A DNA stretch of 64,000 nt from Arthrobacter sp. StoSoilB20 (GCF_019977295.1 NZ_AP024651.1:1-64000); one strand, 5' to 3'. Shown: positions 27,997-38,151, counted from the first letter of the stretch. The notes: generated by a model not told the origin, from the sequence alone. Numbers and translations: made by a program.

Positions 27997-29844
27997 TTAT
28001 TTACTCGGGCTGCCGCTGGGGCTGGCGCTGGAGGAACCGGGGCTGGTGGGTGCGGCAGCCTTGGACAGGAAGTAGGTCACAGTGGAGCCCTCGGGAACCT
28101 CGGCCCCGGCGGCAGGTGAAGACCTCACGAACGTGCCCGGCTGTTGGCCCACGGCTCCGTTGACGGGATCTCCAGCTACCCATCGCAGGCCGGCGCCTTC
28201 GATCGCAGCCCGTACCCGTGCCTCGTCGACGCCCACTCCGATGGCAGGAACTGCGACTGTCGCGGGCGCCTGCGGACCCTTTGAATACTGCACAGTGATC
28301 ACTTCGCCGGGCTGAACAGCACCCGTTGGATTAATGTCGGTCACGATGCCGACTGCAGCATCGTCATCGAAGACCTGCTCGCCCCTGACCTGGAGGCCGA
28401 GGGCGGCGAGCTGGGCGCTGACGGTATCAAAGGGCTTGCCGAGGTACTCAGCGGAAATCAAATTAATGGTCTGCGGTGTCGACTGCGTCGGCGTCGGAGA
28501 CGGCGCCTCAGACGTCTGCGTTGGTGTTGGCGTAGCCGAGGTGGATGTAGGGCTCGCCGTCCGGCTCTGGCTTGCAGAAGTGGACTGGCTCGGGCTGGGG
28601 CTGGGTGAGAAGAATCCGGACTGCGAAATCAGGAATCCAACCAGCGCAAACAGCACCAGCAGGATCAAGGCAACCAAGGGCCAGGTCCAGGGGCTGCGCT
28701 TCTTGCGTTCGGGATCGCGATCGTCGAAGTTTTCCTCTTCGGTGTAGGCGACTTCCTCTTCGTCGTTCAGCTGGCGCTCTGCTTCGAGTGCATTGGCGCG
28801 TGACAGCGGGTGATCAGAAGAGGCAGCTGCTGCTCCCAGGGCAGCACCGGCTGCACCTGCGCCCAGCACCGGAAGTGCGGAGGTCGCCGTCGAGGACTGT
28901 TCCTTACCATAAGGCGAGGTAACGACGCCGGTGGGGGCCGTTGCGGTGTCCACCGGCGCAGTGATGGGTCCGGTATTGGACTCGAACAGCAGCATGCCGG
29001 GTACGGCGGCGTGGGCCGTGGCGATGTCGCCGTTGCGGATGGCGTCGGCGGCTTCGGCCAGCTTGATGGCGTTGGCGGGACGGTTCTTGGGGTCCTTGGC
29101 CAGCATGGACATCAGGAGGGCCCGCACGGGAGTGGGCAGGGTTTCCGGCAGGGGCGGCGGAGCATCGTTGACTTGTGCCAAAGCGATGGCGATCTGCGAT
29201 TCGCCGGAGAACGGACGGTGGCCGGTGAGGCACTCGTACCCAATGACACCCAAGGAGTAGATATCCGAGGAACCCGTGGCGGTCTGACCGGTTGCCTGCT
29301 CGGGAGCCAGGTACTGGGCGGTGCCCATGACCTGGCCGGTCTGTGTCAGCGGAACCTGGTCTGCAAGGCGTGCGATGCCGAAGTCGGTGACCTTGACCCG
29401 GTTGTCAGGGGTGATCAGCAGGTTGCCCGGCTTGATGTCCCGGTGGACCAGGCCCTGTGCGTGGGCAACTGCCAGGGCCCGTGCAGTCTGGGAAATGATG
29501 GACAAGGTCATGTCCGGGGACAGCACCTGCTCGCGCTCAAGGATTCCACTCAAGGGATGTCCAGGAACGAGCTCCATGACCAAATAGGCCGAGCCGGCTT
29601 CTTCGCCGTAATCGAAGACGTTGGCGATGCCCACGTGGTTGAGCAGCGCGGTGTGACGCGCCTCGGCACGGAACCGCTGGAGGAAGCCGGGGTCGCCCGT
29701 GTATTCCTCTTTGAGCACCTTGATGGCAACGATCCGGCCAAGGATCTGGTCCTTGGCCTTCCAGACCTCGCCCATGCCGCCAATCGCAATGCGACTGGTC
29801 AGTTGGAACCTGCCGCCGAGTGTGATTCCCGAAGTAGGCCTCAC
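27997..29844 (-). CDS. pknA: PASTA-domain serine/threonine protein kinase PknA-like
   Basis: Second Ser/Thr kinase of the division block. The 615-residue protein has a kinase domain (about 12-270) with [19 protein letters not shown] and DFGIARLAD, an activation loop with [19 protein letters not shown], then a long acidic linker, a TM helix near 400 and two PASTA-like repeats. Mycobacterial PknA lacks PASTA domains, so this copy has a fuller extracellular part. The GTG start overlaps the upstream pbpA stop by 4 bp (GTGA), and its TAA lies about 60 bp before the pknB start. Confidence 0.94.
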   Translation of the reverse strand: MRPTSGITLGGRFQLTSRIAIGGMGEVWKAKDQILGRIVAIKVLKEEYTGDPGFLQRFRAEARHTALLNHVGIANVFDYGEEAGSAYLVMELVPGHPLSGILEREQVLSPDMTLSIISQTARALAVAHAQGLVHRDIKPGNLLITPDNRVKVTDFGIARLADQVPLTQTGQVMGTAQYLAPEQATGQTATGSSDIYSLGVIGYECLTGHRPFSGESQIAIALAQVNDAPPPLPETLPTPVRALLMSMLAKDPKNRPANAIKLAEAADAIRNGDIATAHAAVPGMLLFESNTGPITAPVDTATAPTGVVTSPYGKEQSSTATSALPVLGAGAAGAALGAAAASSDHPLSRANALEAERQLNDEEEVAYTEEENFDDRDPERKKRSPWTWPLVALILLVLFALVGFLISQSGFFSPSPSPSQSTSASQSRTASPTSTSATPTPTQTSEAPSPTPTQSTPQTINLISAEYLGKPFDTVSAQLAALGLQVRGEQVFDDDAAVGIVTDINPTGAVQPGEVITVQYSKGPQAPATVAVPAIGVGVDEARVRAAIEGAGLRWVAGDPVNGAVGQQPGTFVRSSPAAGAEVPEGSTVTYFLSKAAAPTSPGSSSASPSGSPSK

Positions 29845-31298
29845 TTATTCAACACCGCCTCAAAAATCTTCTTTGCGTTCGGACTGGTTAGCTGGGCACC
29901 GCTGAGCACATCCACACTCTCCATGACAATGGTGACTGCTACCTGCGGATCGTTTGCCGGGGCGAACCCGGTAAACCATGAGTTGTTCAAACCTGAATCA
30001 CCGAGTTCGGCTGTACCGGTCTTGCCGGCCACCTTCACGCCGGGCACTGCAGCACCCTTGGCAATGCCGTTGTCCACGGCACTGGTCATCCACTCGGTGA
30101 TCTGTGCCGCGATGGGCTGCGTAGTGCTGGTGCGGAGGGCCTCGGGCCTGAGTTCGCTGATGACGCGGAGGTCCGGAGCGCGGACCGTCTTGATCAGGTT
30201 GGGCTTCATTTGCACTCCGCCATTGGCGATCGCCGCGGTCATCATGTTGATCTGCAGCGGAGTGGCCTTGACGTCGCGCTGGCCCACGGAAGACTGTGCG
30301 AGCTGGGCCTGGTCGAGGTCCTCAGGGAAAATGCTCGGGGCCTGCTGGAGCTTGAGTTGATCGCCGAAGGTCTCACCAAAGCCGAACTTTTGGGCTTGCT
30401 CCCGGATGGCATCCTGGCCGAGGTCCAGCGCAATGCTGGCAAACGGTGTGTTGCAGGACTGCTCCAAAGCAAAAGCGAACGACGCCGTCTCCCGGACATT
30501 GCAGTTACCGCCGGCATAGTTGGGCAGGCTCGCACTGGAACCAGGCAACGGCAGGGCGCTGGGGTTCGGCAGCTCGCTGTCCTTGTTGTATTTGCCCGAG
30601 TTCAGCGCAGCAGCAGTGTCGATGAGTTTGAACACCGAGCCCGGGGAAAGCAGGTTGCCCGTGGGGCCGCTGACGTTCTGGTTCAGGTTGATGCCCGGGA
30701 CCTGGTTCAGTTCTGCATAGCTCGCCGCTGCGGCGGTGGTGTCATGGGTTGCGATCAGGTTGGGGTCGTAGGACGGCTTGGAGACCATCGCCAGGACAGC
30801 ACCGGTCCTGGGGTTGGTGACCACGATGGATCCGCGCTGACCATCGGGGATGAGGTCGAAAGCCAGTTTTTGGATTTCGGGGTCCAAGGTCAGTTCCACC
30901 GACGCGCCCTTGGGCTCGTTGCCCAGGAACATCTGGCTGATGCGGTCCAGGAAGAGTTGGTCCGAGTTTCCGGCCAAAGTATCGCCCATGGACTGTTCAA
31001 GACCCGTCGAGCCGAAGCCCTTTGAGAAGTAACCCGTGATGCCTGCGTAGAGTTCGGGCTCGTTGTACTTGCGCTGGAACGCGCAGGACTCGGTGCCGGT
31101 AACAGACTCGGCAACCGGCTTGCCCCCCACGATGATCGCACCGCGGTCGTTACAGAATGAGGCGAGGATGGCGCGCTGGTTCCAGGGGTTGGCATTGAGA
31201 TCGTCCGCGCCAATGACCTGGACATAGCTGATGGCGCCGAAGATCAACGCAAACATGGCGACGGCGGCCATCCAGGAGCTGCGAATAGCCTGGTTCAT
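29841..31298 (-). CDS. pbpA: Penicillin-binding protein 2 (class B transpeptidase)
   Basis: Cross-links peptidoglycan during elongation or division. The 485-residue protein has one N-terminal TM helix (about 10-30) and the transpeptidase motifs: SxxK as SPGSVFK with Ser221, SxN as SCN, and AGKTGTAE near 425. It lacks the transglycosylase part of class A enzymes, as expected for a partner of RodA. Coupled at both ends: ATGA with rodA (31295-31298) and GTGA with pknA. Confidence 0.96.
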   Translation of the reverse strand: MNQAIRSSWMAAVAMFALIFGAISYVQVIGADDLNANPWNQRAILASFCNDRGAIIVGGKPVAESVTGTESCAFQRKYNEPELYAGITGYFSKGFGSTGLEQSMGDTLAGNSDQLFLDRISQMFLGNEPKGASVELTLDPEIQKLAFDLIPDGQRGSIVVTNPRTGAVLAMVSKPSYDPNLIATHDTTAAAASYAELNQVPGINLNQNVSGPTGNLLSPGSVFKLIDTAAALNSGKYNKDSELPNPSALPLPGSSASLPNYAGGNCNVRETASFAFALEQSCNTPFASIALDLGQDAIREQAQKFGFGETFGDQLKLQQAPSIFPEDLDQAQLAQSSVGQRDVKATPLQINMMTAAIANGGVQMKPNLIKTVRAPDLRVISELRPEALRTSTTQPIAAQITEWMTSAVDNGIAKGAAVPGVKVAGKTGTAELGDSGLNNSWFTGFAPANDPQVAVTIVMESVDVLSGAQLTSPNAKKIFEAVLNK

Positions 31299-32722
31299 TG
31301 TTGCTTCACCGCCTCTGTTGGTGCGCTGGGTGTCTGGCCTGTGGTCGGTTTACGTGCGGGCGCGCTGCTGCTGGCCGGGGATTTGCCCACCATGGGTGTG
31401 GTGTCCACCGGCCCGCGGGCCGTATTGGAGATCATGAGCAGCAAACCCACGATGATCCAGTTGGCCAGGAGCGAGGAACCACCGGCTGCCAGGAACGGCG
31501 TGGTCAGGCCGGTCAAGGGAATGAGCCGTGTGACGCCGCCGATCACCACGAAGCACTGCAGGGCGATCGCGAAGGACAAACCGCATGCCAGCAACTTTCC
31601 GAAAGCATCGCGGGTGCCAAGGGCAGCGCGGAAGCCTCGGGTAAAGAGCAGCAAATACAGCATGACGACGGCGAAAAGACCGATCAGGCCAAGCTCCTCG
31701 CCGATGAGGGCCACGATCATGTCGCTGTTGGCGAAAGGAACCAGATCGGGCCGGCCTTGGCCAAGCCCTGTTCCTACCAGGCCGCCATCGGCCATGCCGA
31801 ACAAGCCCTGGACTATCTGGCCGCTGCCGCCCGGGGACCTGCCGAAGACCTCAGGGGTGAAAGCATTGATCCAGCTGTCGATGCGGAAGGCCACGTGGGA
31901 GAAGATCTGCGAGGCGATGAAGCCGCCGCCGAGGATCAGCAACAGGCCGATGACCACCCAGGAAATACGGCTGGTGGCCACGTAGATCATCACGATGAAC
32001 AGGCCGAAGAAGAGAATGGACGACCCGAGGTCCCGTTGGAAGACCAGAACGCCGATGCTGACCAACCAAGCGGTGATCATGGGCCCGAGGTCCTTGAAAC
32101 GCGGGAACTGCATGGGGCCGATCTTGCGGCCGGCCAAGAGGATGAGGTCCCGGTTCGAGGAAAGATACCCGGCGAAGAATATTGCCAGCGTGATCTTGGC
32201 GATTTCGCCTGGCTGGAAGGTCATGGGACCAACACGGATCCACACGCGGGCACCCAGGATTTCACCGGCGGAAATGCCCGGGATCAGGGGAAGAACCAGC
32301 AGGAACGCACTGGCTGCCAGCGAAATGTAGGTGAAACGGCGCAGAATCCGGTGGTCCTTGAGGAACCAGATCACGGCGATGGAGACAGCCATGGCGATCA
32401 GGGTCCAACGGAGTTGGTTGTTGCCGGTATCGTCCCCGGGCCCGTCCATGCGGTGGATCAAGGCGAGCCCTAATCCGTTGAGGGCCACGACGATAGGAAG
32501 TATTACCGGATCGGCATACTTCGCGCGGAGCCGGAGAACCATATGGAAGGCGAATGCCGCCACAGCCAGCAAGCTCGACTGGAACCAGAAGTCACGGTCC
32601 AGCCCGACATCGGAGTTGATGCTGACCAAAGCACTCGCACCGACGCCGACGGCGAGGGCCAGGACTATGAGGACAAGCTCGACATTCCGGCGTGGTTTGG
32701 GAGCAGTATCAGTCTGGATCAT
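31295..32722 (-). CDS. rodA: RodA/FtsW/SpoVE family peptidoglycan polymerase
   Basis: SEDS glycosyltransferase that polymerises lipid II with its PBP partner. The 475 residues contain about eleven to twelve TM helices, and the family segment QRDLGSSILFFGLFIVMIYV includes the expected SEDS catalytic Asp region. ATGA overlaps join it to the phosphatase gene upstream and to pbpA downstream. The C-terminal tail (about 440-475) is Pro/Thr/Ala rich. Confidence 0.95.
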   Translation of the reverse strand: MIQTDTAPKPRRNVELVLIVLALAVGVGASALVSINSDVGLDRDFWFQSSLLAVAAFAFHMVLRLRAKYADPVILPIVVALNGLGLALIHRMDGPGDDTGNNQLRWTLIAMAVSIAVIWFLKDHRILRRFTYISLAASAFLLVLPLIPGISAGEILGARVWIRVGPMTFQPGEIAKITLAIFFAGYLSSNRDLILLAGRKIGPMQFPRFKDLGPMITAWLVSIGVLVFQRDLGSSILFFGLFIVMIYVATSRISWVVIGLLLILGGGFIASQIFSHVAFRIDSWINAFTPEVFGRSPGGSGQIVQGLFGMADGGLVGTGLGQGRPDLVPFANSDMIVALIGEELGLIGLFAVVMLYLLLFTRGFRAALGTRDAFGKLLACGLSFAIALQCFVVIGGVTRLIPLTGLTTPFLAAGGSSLLANWIIVGLLLMISNTARGPVDTTPMVGKSPASSSAPARKPTTGQTPSAPTEAVKQQ

Positions 32723-34410
32723 TTTGCCGCCTCACAGGGAGTCGAGGTGGGCGTAGGCGTGGCGACGGCCGCAGTACTCGGAACCGGCACAGTGGCGGTG
32801 GGCGACGGCGACGGCGTGGCTGTCGCCGTCGTGGCGGGGCAGTTGGCCGAAGCGCTGCCCGTGTTCTTCAAGTTCTCCACAATGGCCTGCGCGTCGTCGA
32901 GGTCACCCGCGGGAACCGTCTGGTGCACGCTCTGCTGGCCGTATTCCGGCAATGAATCCACCCTGATGTCGGTTACGGCCTCGAGCCGGGAAAGCTGAAT
33001 GGGGCCGAGTCGTTGCGAAATTCCATTGAAAATTGCCACGCGCTGATCGAATTCGCCCACGTAGTAACGGGTTTGCGTCCAGGCATAGCCCAGCCAGAGC
33101 CCAACCACTACGCCTACTACAAGCACCGCGGCGACGGCCGGCATCAACCAGCGGACGCGGCGCCTGACGGGCTCGTCCTCTTCCACGCGATCCTGTTCGG
33201 CCTTGTGGGTCAGTACAGTGGCAGCCCTTCGGGCAACGGTGCGTCCCGCCACCGTGGGGATGGAGCCGGTCTCCGCAGCCGTTGCCGCGGCACCGACCAA
33301 TTCATGGGGGCGGCTGGCCAATTCTTCGCGTAGGACCTCGGCCGACAGGTGCTCGCCCAGGTGTGGATCAGTGGTGGTGGGAGGTTCTTTGGACTCGTCC
33401 GCGGATGAGGATGCGTCATCCGCTTCCTCGTCTGAGTCACTGGGGTCGCCGGCACTGAATGACGATCCGGCGTCGGCCTCCCGGGCTGCTTTCGCCTTGG
33501 AGTCGGAGATCGCATCTTCAGCGGATTTGGTGGCGGACGGACCTTCGGAAGACGTGGAGCCAGTGAGCGGTTCGGGTTCGTCTACCGCGGCAAGCGCCGC
33601 AGCAGGAACGACGTCGACGGCGGCCGTGTTGACGTCGTCGTCGGTCTCTTCCACAATCTCGAGCATCACGACCGTGACGTTGTCCGGGGCGCCGGCTTCC
33701 AGCGTGAGGTCAACCAGGATCTCAGCGCATTCGCGGAGGTCCTTGGTCTCGCGGACCATGCGCTCCACAACATGCCCGGCTACGTAGTTGAGGCCGTCGG
33801 AGCAAAGGAGCCAGCGTTCTCCTGGTTCAACATCAAGGACGTCAAGATCCAGCTCGGGACTGGCATCGACGTCGCCAAGGACGCGCATCAGCACGTTCTT
33901 GTGGGGATGCGTTTCGGCTTCCTCCGGACGAAGGCGTCCCTCGTCAATGAGGCGCTGCACGAACGTGTGGTCGATGCTCACTTGCTCGAACTTCTTGTTA
34001 CGCAGCCGGTAAGCGCGTGAGTCGCCGATGTGCGCAAAATGGAGCTTGCGGTCTTCCAGCAGAAGGGCAGTCACGGTAGTTCCCATGCCGGAAAGCTTGG
34101 GGTTCTGGTGAACCAGTTCCGAGAGCAAGGAATTGGCGGTCTGGATCTCGTCCGCGAGGACGGTTTCGGCGCCGTCGGGATAGTCGTCGTGGTCCAGGTG
34201 GATCATGTCCAGGACCGTTGAGGCCGAAGCAACGTCACCGCCGGCGTGACCACCCATGCCATCGGCAACCACCGCCAGATGACGACCCACATACGCGGAG
34301 TCGTCATTCTTGGAGCGGATCCGTCCGACGTCGGAACGGGCTGCGTAGCGCATGATCAGTGGGCGCTCCGCAGGCGTTTCCTTGCCTTCGGGGGTCTCGG
34401 GGGAGGCCAT
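32719..34410 (-). CDS. pstP: PP2C-family serine/threonine phosphatase PstP
   Basis: Removes phosphate from targets of PknA and PknB. The 563-residue protein has the PPM catalytic domain (about 18-255) with VADGMGGHAGGDVAS and AHIGDSRAYRLR, and the metal-binding LLCSDGLNYVAG. A long acidic, Ser/Ala-rich linker (about 290-360), a basic stretch, one TM helix near 430 and an extracellular domain of about 100 residues follow. It overlaps rodA by 4 bp and lies 3 bp after fhaB. Confidence 0.95.
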   Translation of the reverse strand: MASPETPEGKETPAERPLIMRYAARSDVGRIRSKNDDSAYVGRHLAVVADGMGGHAGGDVASASTVLDMIHLDHDDYPDGAETVLADEIQTANSLLSELVHQNPKLSGMGTTVTALLLEDRKLHFAHIGDSRAYRLRNKKFEQVSIDHTFVQRLIDEGRLRPEEAETHPHKNVLMRVLGDVDASPELDLDVLDVEPGERWLLCSDGLNYVAGHVVERMVRETKDLRECAEILVDLTLEAGAPDNVTVVMLEIVEETDDDVNTAAVDVVPAAALAAVDEPEPLTGSTSSEGPSATKSAEDAISDSKAKAAREADAGSSFSAGDPSDSDEEADDASSSADESKEPPTTTDPHLGEHLSAEVLREELASRPHELVGAAATAAETGSIPTVAGRTVARRAATVLTHKAEQDRVEEDEPVRRRVRWLMPAVAAVLVVGVVVGLWLGYAWTQTRYYVGEFDQRVAIFNGISQRLGPIQLSRLEAVTDIRVDSLPEYGQQSVHQTVPAGDLDDAQAIVENLKNTGSASANCPATTATATPSPSPTATVPVPSTAAVATPTPTSTPCEAAK

Positions 34411-34413
34411 GGA

Positions 34414-34902
34414 CTACGGCCTCAATTCAATGACCGTCTTGCCGATTCTCACGGGGACGCCAAGTTCAACCGGCAATGCGCGGGTGAGCTGTTGATCGGC
34501 CAGATAGGTGCCGTTGGTGGAGCCGAGGTCCTCAATGAACCAGCGGCTGCCCTGTGGAAACAGGCGGGCATGTCTTCCCGAAGCGTAGTCATCTTCCAGG
34601 ACCAGTGTGGCTTCCTGCGCGCGGCCAAGCAGGATGGGACTGGCAGCCAAAGGAACAGTGGTGCCCTTGAGCGGCCCCTCGGTGACCACCAGGGTGCGTG
34701 CGTGCTGGATCGCCGGCGGCGGTGAGGCTGCCAACTCCGGATGTTTGCGTACTTCGCGGGCTGTAGGAACGCCGGTGACGGCTTTCCGGCCAATCTGGAA
34801 GTCGCGGCGCATGGTGGACACGATGCTGAAGATCAGCACCCACAGCAGCAGGAGGAATCCGAAGCGAAGCGCTGTGATGGTCAGTTCGCTGACGTCGTTC
34901 AC
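34414..34902 (-). CDS. fhaB: FHA domain protein FhaB
   Basis: Phosphothreonine-binding adaptor, called FipA in mycobacteria, linking PknA/PknB signalling to FtsZ and other division proteins. The 162-residue protein has an N-terminal TM helix (about 8-28) and the FHA domain (about 68-160) with RAQEATLVLEDDYASGRHAR and DLGSTNGTYL. GTG 34902 overlaps the fhaA stop by 4 bp. Confidence 0.95.
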   Translation of the reverse strand: MNDVSELTITALRFGFLLLLWVLIFSIVSTMRRDFQIGRKAVTGVPTAREVRKHPELAASPPPAIQHARTLVVTEGPLKGTTVPLAASPILLGRAQEATLVLEDDYASGRHARLFPQGSRWFIEDLGSTNGTYLADQQLTRALPVELGVPVRIGKTVIELRP

Positions 34903-35648
34903 GCGTTGCCACCCGGGTTTTGGGGGAGAAGGCGGAAAATAATCTTGGTACGTCCCATCGTGATGGTTGAGCCGTCTGTAAGTTCCACGCTGCCGTTTAC
35001 CTTGTGCCCGTTGACGTAACTGCCATTGGTGGAGCCAAGGTCAACGGCCCATGTGCTGCCGTTCTGCGTCCGGACCTCAAGGTGCTTTCGGGAGACGCCT
35101 GTGTCATCCACCAGGATGTCAGCCTCCGAGGAGCGGCCCAGTACCACCGACTGGGCGTTGAGGGAATAGCGCTGGCCGCCGATGTCCAGGACAGGCTGGA
35201 GCCGGGTGGGCTGCCGTGCCGGGGCCGCCGGAACGTGGGCCCGTGGAGCCGGGGCCGCGGGAGCAGCGTCATCGGAGGATTTTTCTGTCCGGGAGTTGAT
35301 TTCAAAGTGACCGGCGCGTTCTTCGTCATTGCGCCGGAACGAAATCCGGACAGGACCCTGGAGGGTGTAGCCCTGGCTGCGGACGTGCTGAATGACGACG
35401 TCGCACAGTTCCTCCGCCAACGGCGTTCCCCATTCCTGGGCCCTGGCGAAATCCTCGTCGCTGAGCAGGACATCAAAAACATTGGGAGCGAGCGTTCGCC
35501 CGGCAGCGATGGTGAGGGACTTATTGTCCAACTCGCGCCTTAGCTTGCTCGCAATCTCCACCGGCTCAACACGTGCCCGCGACCCTGTGGAGAAGACGTT
35601 GCGAACGGCTTTTTCAATGCCGCGCTCGACTTTGTCCAGCAAACCCAT
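34899..35648 (-). CDS. fhaA: FHA domain protein FhaA with DUF3662
   Basis: First gene of the division-signalling operon. The 249-residue soluble protein has a DUF3662 domain (about 1-125, MGLLDKVERGIEKAV and the RRELDNKSL segment) and a C-terminal FHA domain (about 155-245) with RSSEADILVDDTGVSRKHLE and DLGSTNGSYVNG. FhaA in mycobacteria binds a phosphorylated pseudokinase that controls lipid II flipping. ATG 35648 was chosen because AGGAGAAGG lies just upstream and conservation begins there; the open frame to 35753 is non-conserved. Confidence 0.95.
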   Translation of the reverse strand: MGLLDKVERGIEKAVRNVFSTGSRARVEPVEIASKLRRELDNKSLTIAAGRTLAPNVFDVLLSDEDFARAQEWGTPLAEELCDVVIQHVRSQGYTLQGPVRISFRRNDEERAGHFEINSRTEKSSDDAAPAAPAPRAHVPAAPARQPTRLQPVLDIGGQRYSLNAQSVVLGRSSEADILVDDTGVSRKHLEVRTQNGSTWAVDLGSTNGSYVNGHKVNGSVELTDGSTITMGRTKIIFRLLPQNPGGNA

Positions 35649-36033
35649 GTCCTTCTCCTTTCCTTGCCGCGGCACCGCTGTGCCTGGTCCGATAGTCCGT
35701 GCGTTTGGTCCGCCTGTGCACACAGCGAAGTACGCGCCTGACGGCCCTTCCACTTCCCGATACTACTGGGACTGACTGGGAATGGCCTTAATCCACAACG
35801 CCTTGCGACCCGGAAAAGTTCGGTTCCGGCCCTTGTTGGTGCGGGAGTCGGGCCATGAAATTTCCGTTGGGTTCACCTGTTGATAGGGGGTCTTTTGGGG
35901 CCTCCGACGCATGCAGGAGGGGGTCCCATCCTCCCGATTGGTGTTTTGCCCGGAATGTCCGTTATGCTTGATCTCGCTGCTTTTGAAGGAAACGAAGCTG
36001 GGAAACCCGCTGAAGTCCGGAAAAAGAAGTTGC
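35649..36033. promoter_or_regulatory. Divergent control region of fhaA operon and tRNA-Leu
   Basis: 385 bp without a gene. It must hold the leftward promoter of the division operon and the rightward promoter of tRNA-Leu. For the tRNA, TTGGTG (35938-35943) and TATGCT (35963-35968) are a weak pair with 19 bp between them. No hairpin or operator stood out elsewhere. Confidence 0.35.
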
Positions 36034-36116
36034 GCGCGAGTGGCGGAACGGCAGACGCGCTGGCTTCAGGTGCCAGTATCCGAAAGGGTGTGGGGGTTCA
36101 AATCCCCCCTCGCGCA
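36034..36116 (+). tRNA. tRNA-Leu (CAG anticodon)
   Basis: 83-nt class II tRNA with a long variable arm. Acceptor arms GCGCGAG (36034-36040) and CTCGCGC (36109-36115) pair perfectly. Anticodon CAG is at 36067-36069 in loop TTCAGGT, and the T-arm contains GGTTCAAATCC. CCA is not encoded. Confidence 0.97.
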
Positions 36117-36124
36117 CGCAATTG

Positions 36125-36162
36125 AAAGAGCCCCGGTCTTAGGATCGGGGCTCTTTTGTTTT
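36125..36162 (+). terminator. Intrinsic terminator after tRNA-Leu
   Basis: Stem AAAGAGCCCCGGTC (36125-36138) with GATCGGGGCTCTTT (36143-36156), 14 bp with one G-U, loop TTAG, then TTGTTTT. Confidence 0.9.
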
Positions 36163-36246
36163 CTCTGCTGTCCCAACTGGGTGACAGATAACGCTCCACT
36201 GGAGCAGTTGCTGTTACTTGGTTGGCTGAGGCCTCCCACCAATCCG

Positions 36247-36945
36247 TCAGCTGCGCGCAGAACCGGTGAACCGGCGTCGTGAGTTGCTCAGGTGCAGGCG
36301 CATGGCCGCCGCGGCAGCCACTTGGTCGCCCTCCGCAATTGCTGCGTATATAGAGGAGTGCTCGTGGACCACTTGGGCGAAACGTTCGGGGGAGTCCTGG
36401 TCTTCGCTGGCCACCAGGCGGGGGCGTGGCATGGTGATCATGGTTTGGCCCAAGGCGGAGATGCAGTCCGTATAAAAGGGATTGCCCGTTGCGGCAGCAA
36501 CGGCCCTGTGGAACTCGAAGTCCGCTTTCATGGAATGGGCCGGGTGGCCTGAGCTCGCGGTGAACTGTTCCAGCGCGCCATGCACGGCCTTGAGCTGGTG
36601 TTCGCTGTGGTTTTTGGCCGCCAATGCTGCGGCTTCAGTTTCGACGCCGATACGGAAATCGAGCATCTGCAGCCGGTCTTCCATGCTGGAAACGGGCCGG
36701 CTTCCTGGTGCTGTTGCCGGACCGTCCGCGGGCGGGGTCAGTGCGAAGCTGCCGCGCCCGCGTTCGGTTTCAACAAGGCCTTCGGCCTGCAAGCGGGTCA
36801 GGGCGCTCCGGACCACGGTCCGGCTCACCCCGAACTCGGTAATAAGGGTGTTTTCGCTGGGGAGCTTCTCACCTGGCTGGATGGCGCCGTCGACGATGCG
36901 GTTGCGAAGGTCGGCGGCGAGATCCGCGGTCAGGTTTCGGCTCAT
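36247..36945 (-). CDS. GntR/FadR-family regulator of the sugar-acid dehydratase
   Basis: A 232-residue repressor with a winged helix (about 8-70, LPSENTLITEFGVSRTVVRS) and a C-terminal FCD effector domain (about 95-225). It lies 10 bp after the dehydratase gene on the same strand, so the two form an operon. Two palindromes before the dehydratase start (38125-38137 and 38139-38151) are likely its operators, giving autoregulation and release by a sugar acid. The ATG at 36945 has no good ribosome site, so translation may depend on coupling with the gene upstream. Confidence 0.92.
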   Translation of the reverse strand: MSRNLTADLAADLRNRIVDGAIQPGEKLPSENTLITEFGVSRTVVRSALTRLQAEGLVETERGRGSFALTPPADGPATAPGSRPVSSMEDRLQMLDFRIGVETEAAALAAKNHSEHQLKAVHGALEQFTASSGHPAHSMKADFEFHRAVAAATGNPFYTDCISALGQTMITMPRPRLVASEDQDSPERFAQVVHEHSSIYAAIAEGDQVAAAAAMRLHLSNSRRRFTGSARS

Positions 36946-36955
36946 GGGTTCAAGA

Positions 36956-38083
36956 TTACGCGCCGAACTCCACCGATTCCGTGGTCCACGCGCGGGCCTG
37001 CCCGCTGAGCGTGACGCCCAAACCGGGGCGATCCGGGACGATCATGCGGCCGTTCTTGGTCTCCAGGCGCTCCTCGAACAAGGGGTCAAGCCAGTCGAAA
37101 TGCTCCACCCACGGCTCGCGGGGGTAGGCGGCGGCCAAGTGGAGGTGGATTTCCATGGCGAAGTGCGGTGCCAGGCCGAGGCCCCGCTCGTCCGCCAATG
37201 CTGCGAGGCGCAGGAACTGGGTGATGCCGCCGACGCGTGGGGCATCGGGCTGGATGATGTCGCAGCTGTTGGCGTTGATGAGTCCCTTGTGTTCTGCCAC
37301 GGACGCGAGCATTTCACCGGTGGCGATCGGGGTGTCCAGCACCTGGGCCAGGTGGGCGTGGCCTTCAAAGTCGTACGCATCCAGCGGCTCTTCGATCCAG
37401 ATGAGGTTGAACTCCTCCAACTGGCGGCCCATGCGCAGCGCCGTGGCACGGTCCCACTGCTGGTTGGCGTCCACCATGAGCGGGACGTCCCAGCCGATGT
37501 GCTCGCGGACTCCGGCCACGCGCCGCAGGTCCTCCTTGGAATCCGGCAGGCCAACCTTGATCTTGATGCCGCCGATGCCCTCGTCGATGGACCGTGTGGC
37601 GCGCTCCTTGACCTCGTCCAGCGTTGCGTTGAGGAAGCCGCCGGAGGTGTTGTAGGTCTGCACGGAGTCGCGGTAGGAACCCAGCAGTTTAGCCAGGGGG
37701 AGCCCGGCACGCTTGGCCTTGAGGTCGTAGAGCGCGATGTCGATTGCGGCCAACGCCTGCGTTGCCACTCCCGAGCGGCCCACCGAGGCGCCGGCCCAGA
37801 GGAGCTTGGTGTAGATCTTGCCGATGTCGTTGGGGTCCTCGCCGATGATGCCTTCGCCGACTTCCTTGGCGTGGGCGTACTGGGCGGGGCCGCCTGCACG
37901 CTTGGAGTAGCTGAAGCCGATGCCGCTGTGCCCTTGTTCCGTGGTGATCTCGGCAAACAGGAACACCACTTCGGTCATGGGTTTCTGCCGGCCGGTGAAG
38001 ACCTTGGCATCGCTGATGGGCACGGTGAGGGGCAAACGTGCCGTGGATAGCTTGACGTGGCGAATGAGGTCTACGGTGCTCAT
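36956..38083 (-). CDS. Enolase-superfamily dehydratase, L-talarate/galactarate type
   Basis: Abstracts a proton next to a sugar-acid carboxylate and removes water, probably from galactarate or talarate. The 375-residue protein has the capping domain (about 1-125) and barrel with base motif GGIKIKVGLPD (Lys-x-Lys), metal ligands in VDANQQWD, IEEPLDAYD and TGEML, and the catalytic His in APHFAMEIHLH. This residue set matches the mandelate racemase subgroup, and similarity favours talarate/galactarate dehydratase. ATG 38083 was chosen because AGGAGA precedes it by 5 bp; the frame is open to 38119. Exact substrate is inferred. Confidence 0.87.
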   Translation of the reverse strand: MSTVDLIRHVKLSTARLPLTVPISDAKVFTGRQKPMTEVVFLFAEITTEQGHSGIGFSYSKRAGGPAQYAHAKEVGEGIIGEDPNDIGKIYTKLLWAGASVGRSGVATQALAAIDIALYDLKAKRAGLPLAKLLGSYRDSVQTYNTSGGFLNATLDEVKERATRSIDEGIGGIKIKVGLPDSKEDLRRVAGVREHIGWDVPLMVDANQQWDRATALRMGRQLEEFNLIWIEEPLDAYDFEGHAHLAQVLDTPIATGEMLASVAEHKGLINANSCDIIQPDAPRVGGITQFLRLAALADERGLGLAPHFAMEIHLHLAAAYPREPWVEHFDWLDPLFEERLETKNGRMIVPDRPGLGVTLSGQARAWTTESVEFGA

Positions 38084-38124
38084 GGTTCTCCTAGTGGGTG
38101 CGGCGTCCTTGCCTGCCACTTAGG

Positions 38125-38137
38125 CTACAAGTTGTAG
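38125..38137. promoter_or_regulatory. GntR operator half-site pair 1
   Basis: Perfect palindrome CTACAA-G-TTGTAG, 42 bp before the dehydratase start. It overlaps a possible leftward promoter read as TTGTAA, 17 bp, TAGCCT. The TTGTAnnnACAA-like pattern fits FCD-type GntR operators. Confidence 0.7.
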
Positions 38138-38138
38138 A

Positions 38139-38151
38139 CTTGTATTACAAG
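38139..38151. promoter_or_regulatory. GntR operator half-site pair 2
   Basis: Perfect palindrome CTTGTA-T-TACAAG directly beside the first. The two share the TTGTA core in opposite settings, suggesting two repressor dimers side by side. Confidence 0.72.

Noticed and set aside
28810..30360. 516-codon plus-strand open frame across the kinase and PBP genes
   Set aside because: It spans two conserved minus-strand genes and has no recognisable domain.
31298..32473. Plus-strand frame opposite rodA
   Set aside because: Hydrophilic, repeat-like shadow of a TM protein.
36482..38050. Plus-strand frame opposite GntR and dehydratase
   Set aside because: Antisense of two conserved genes.
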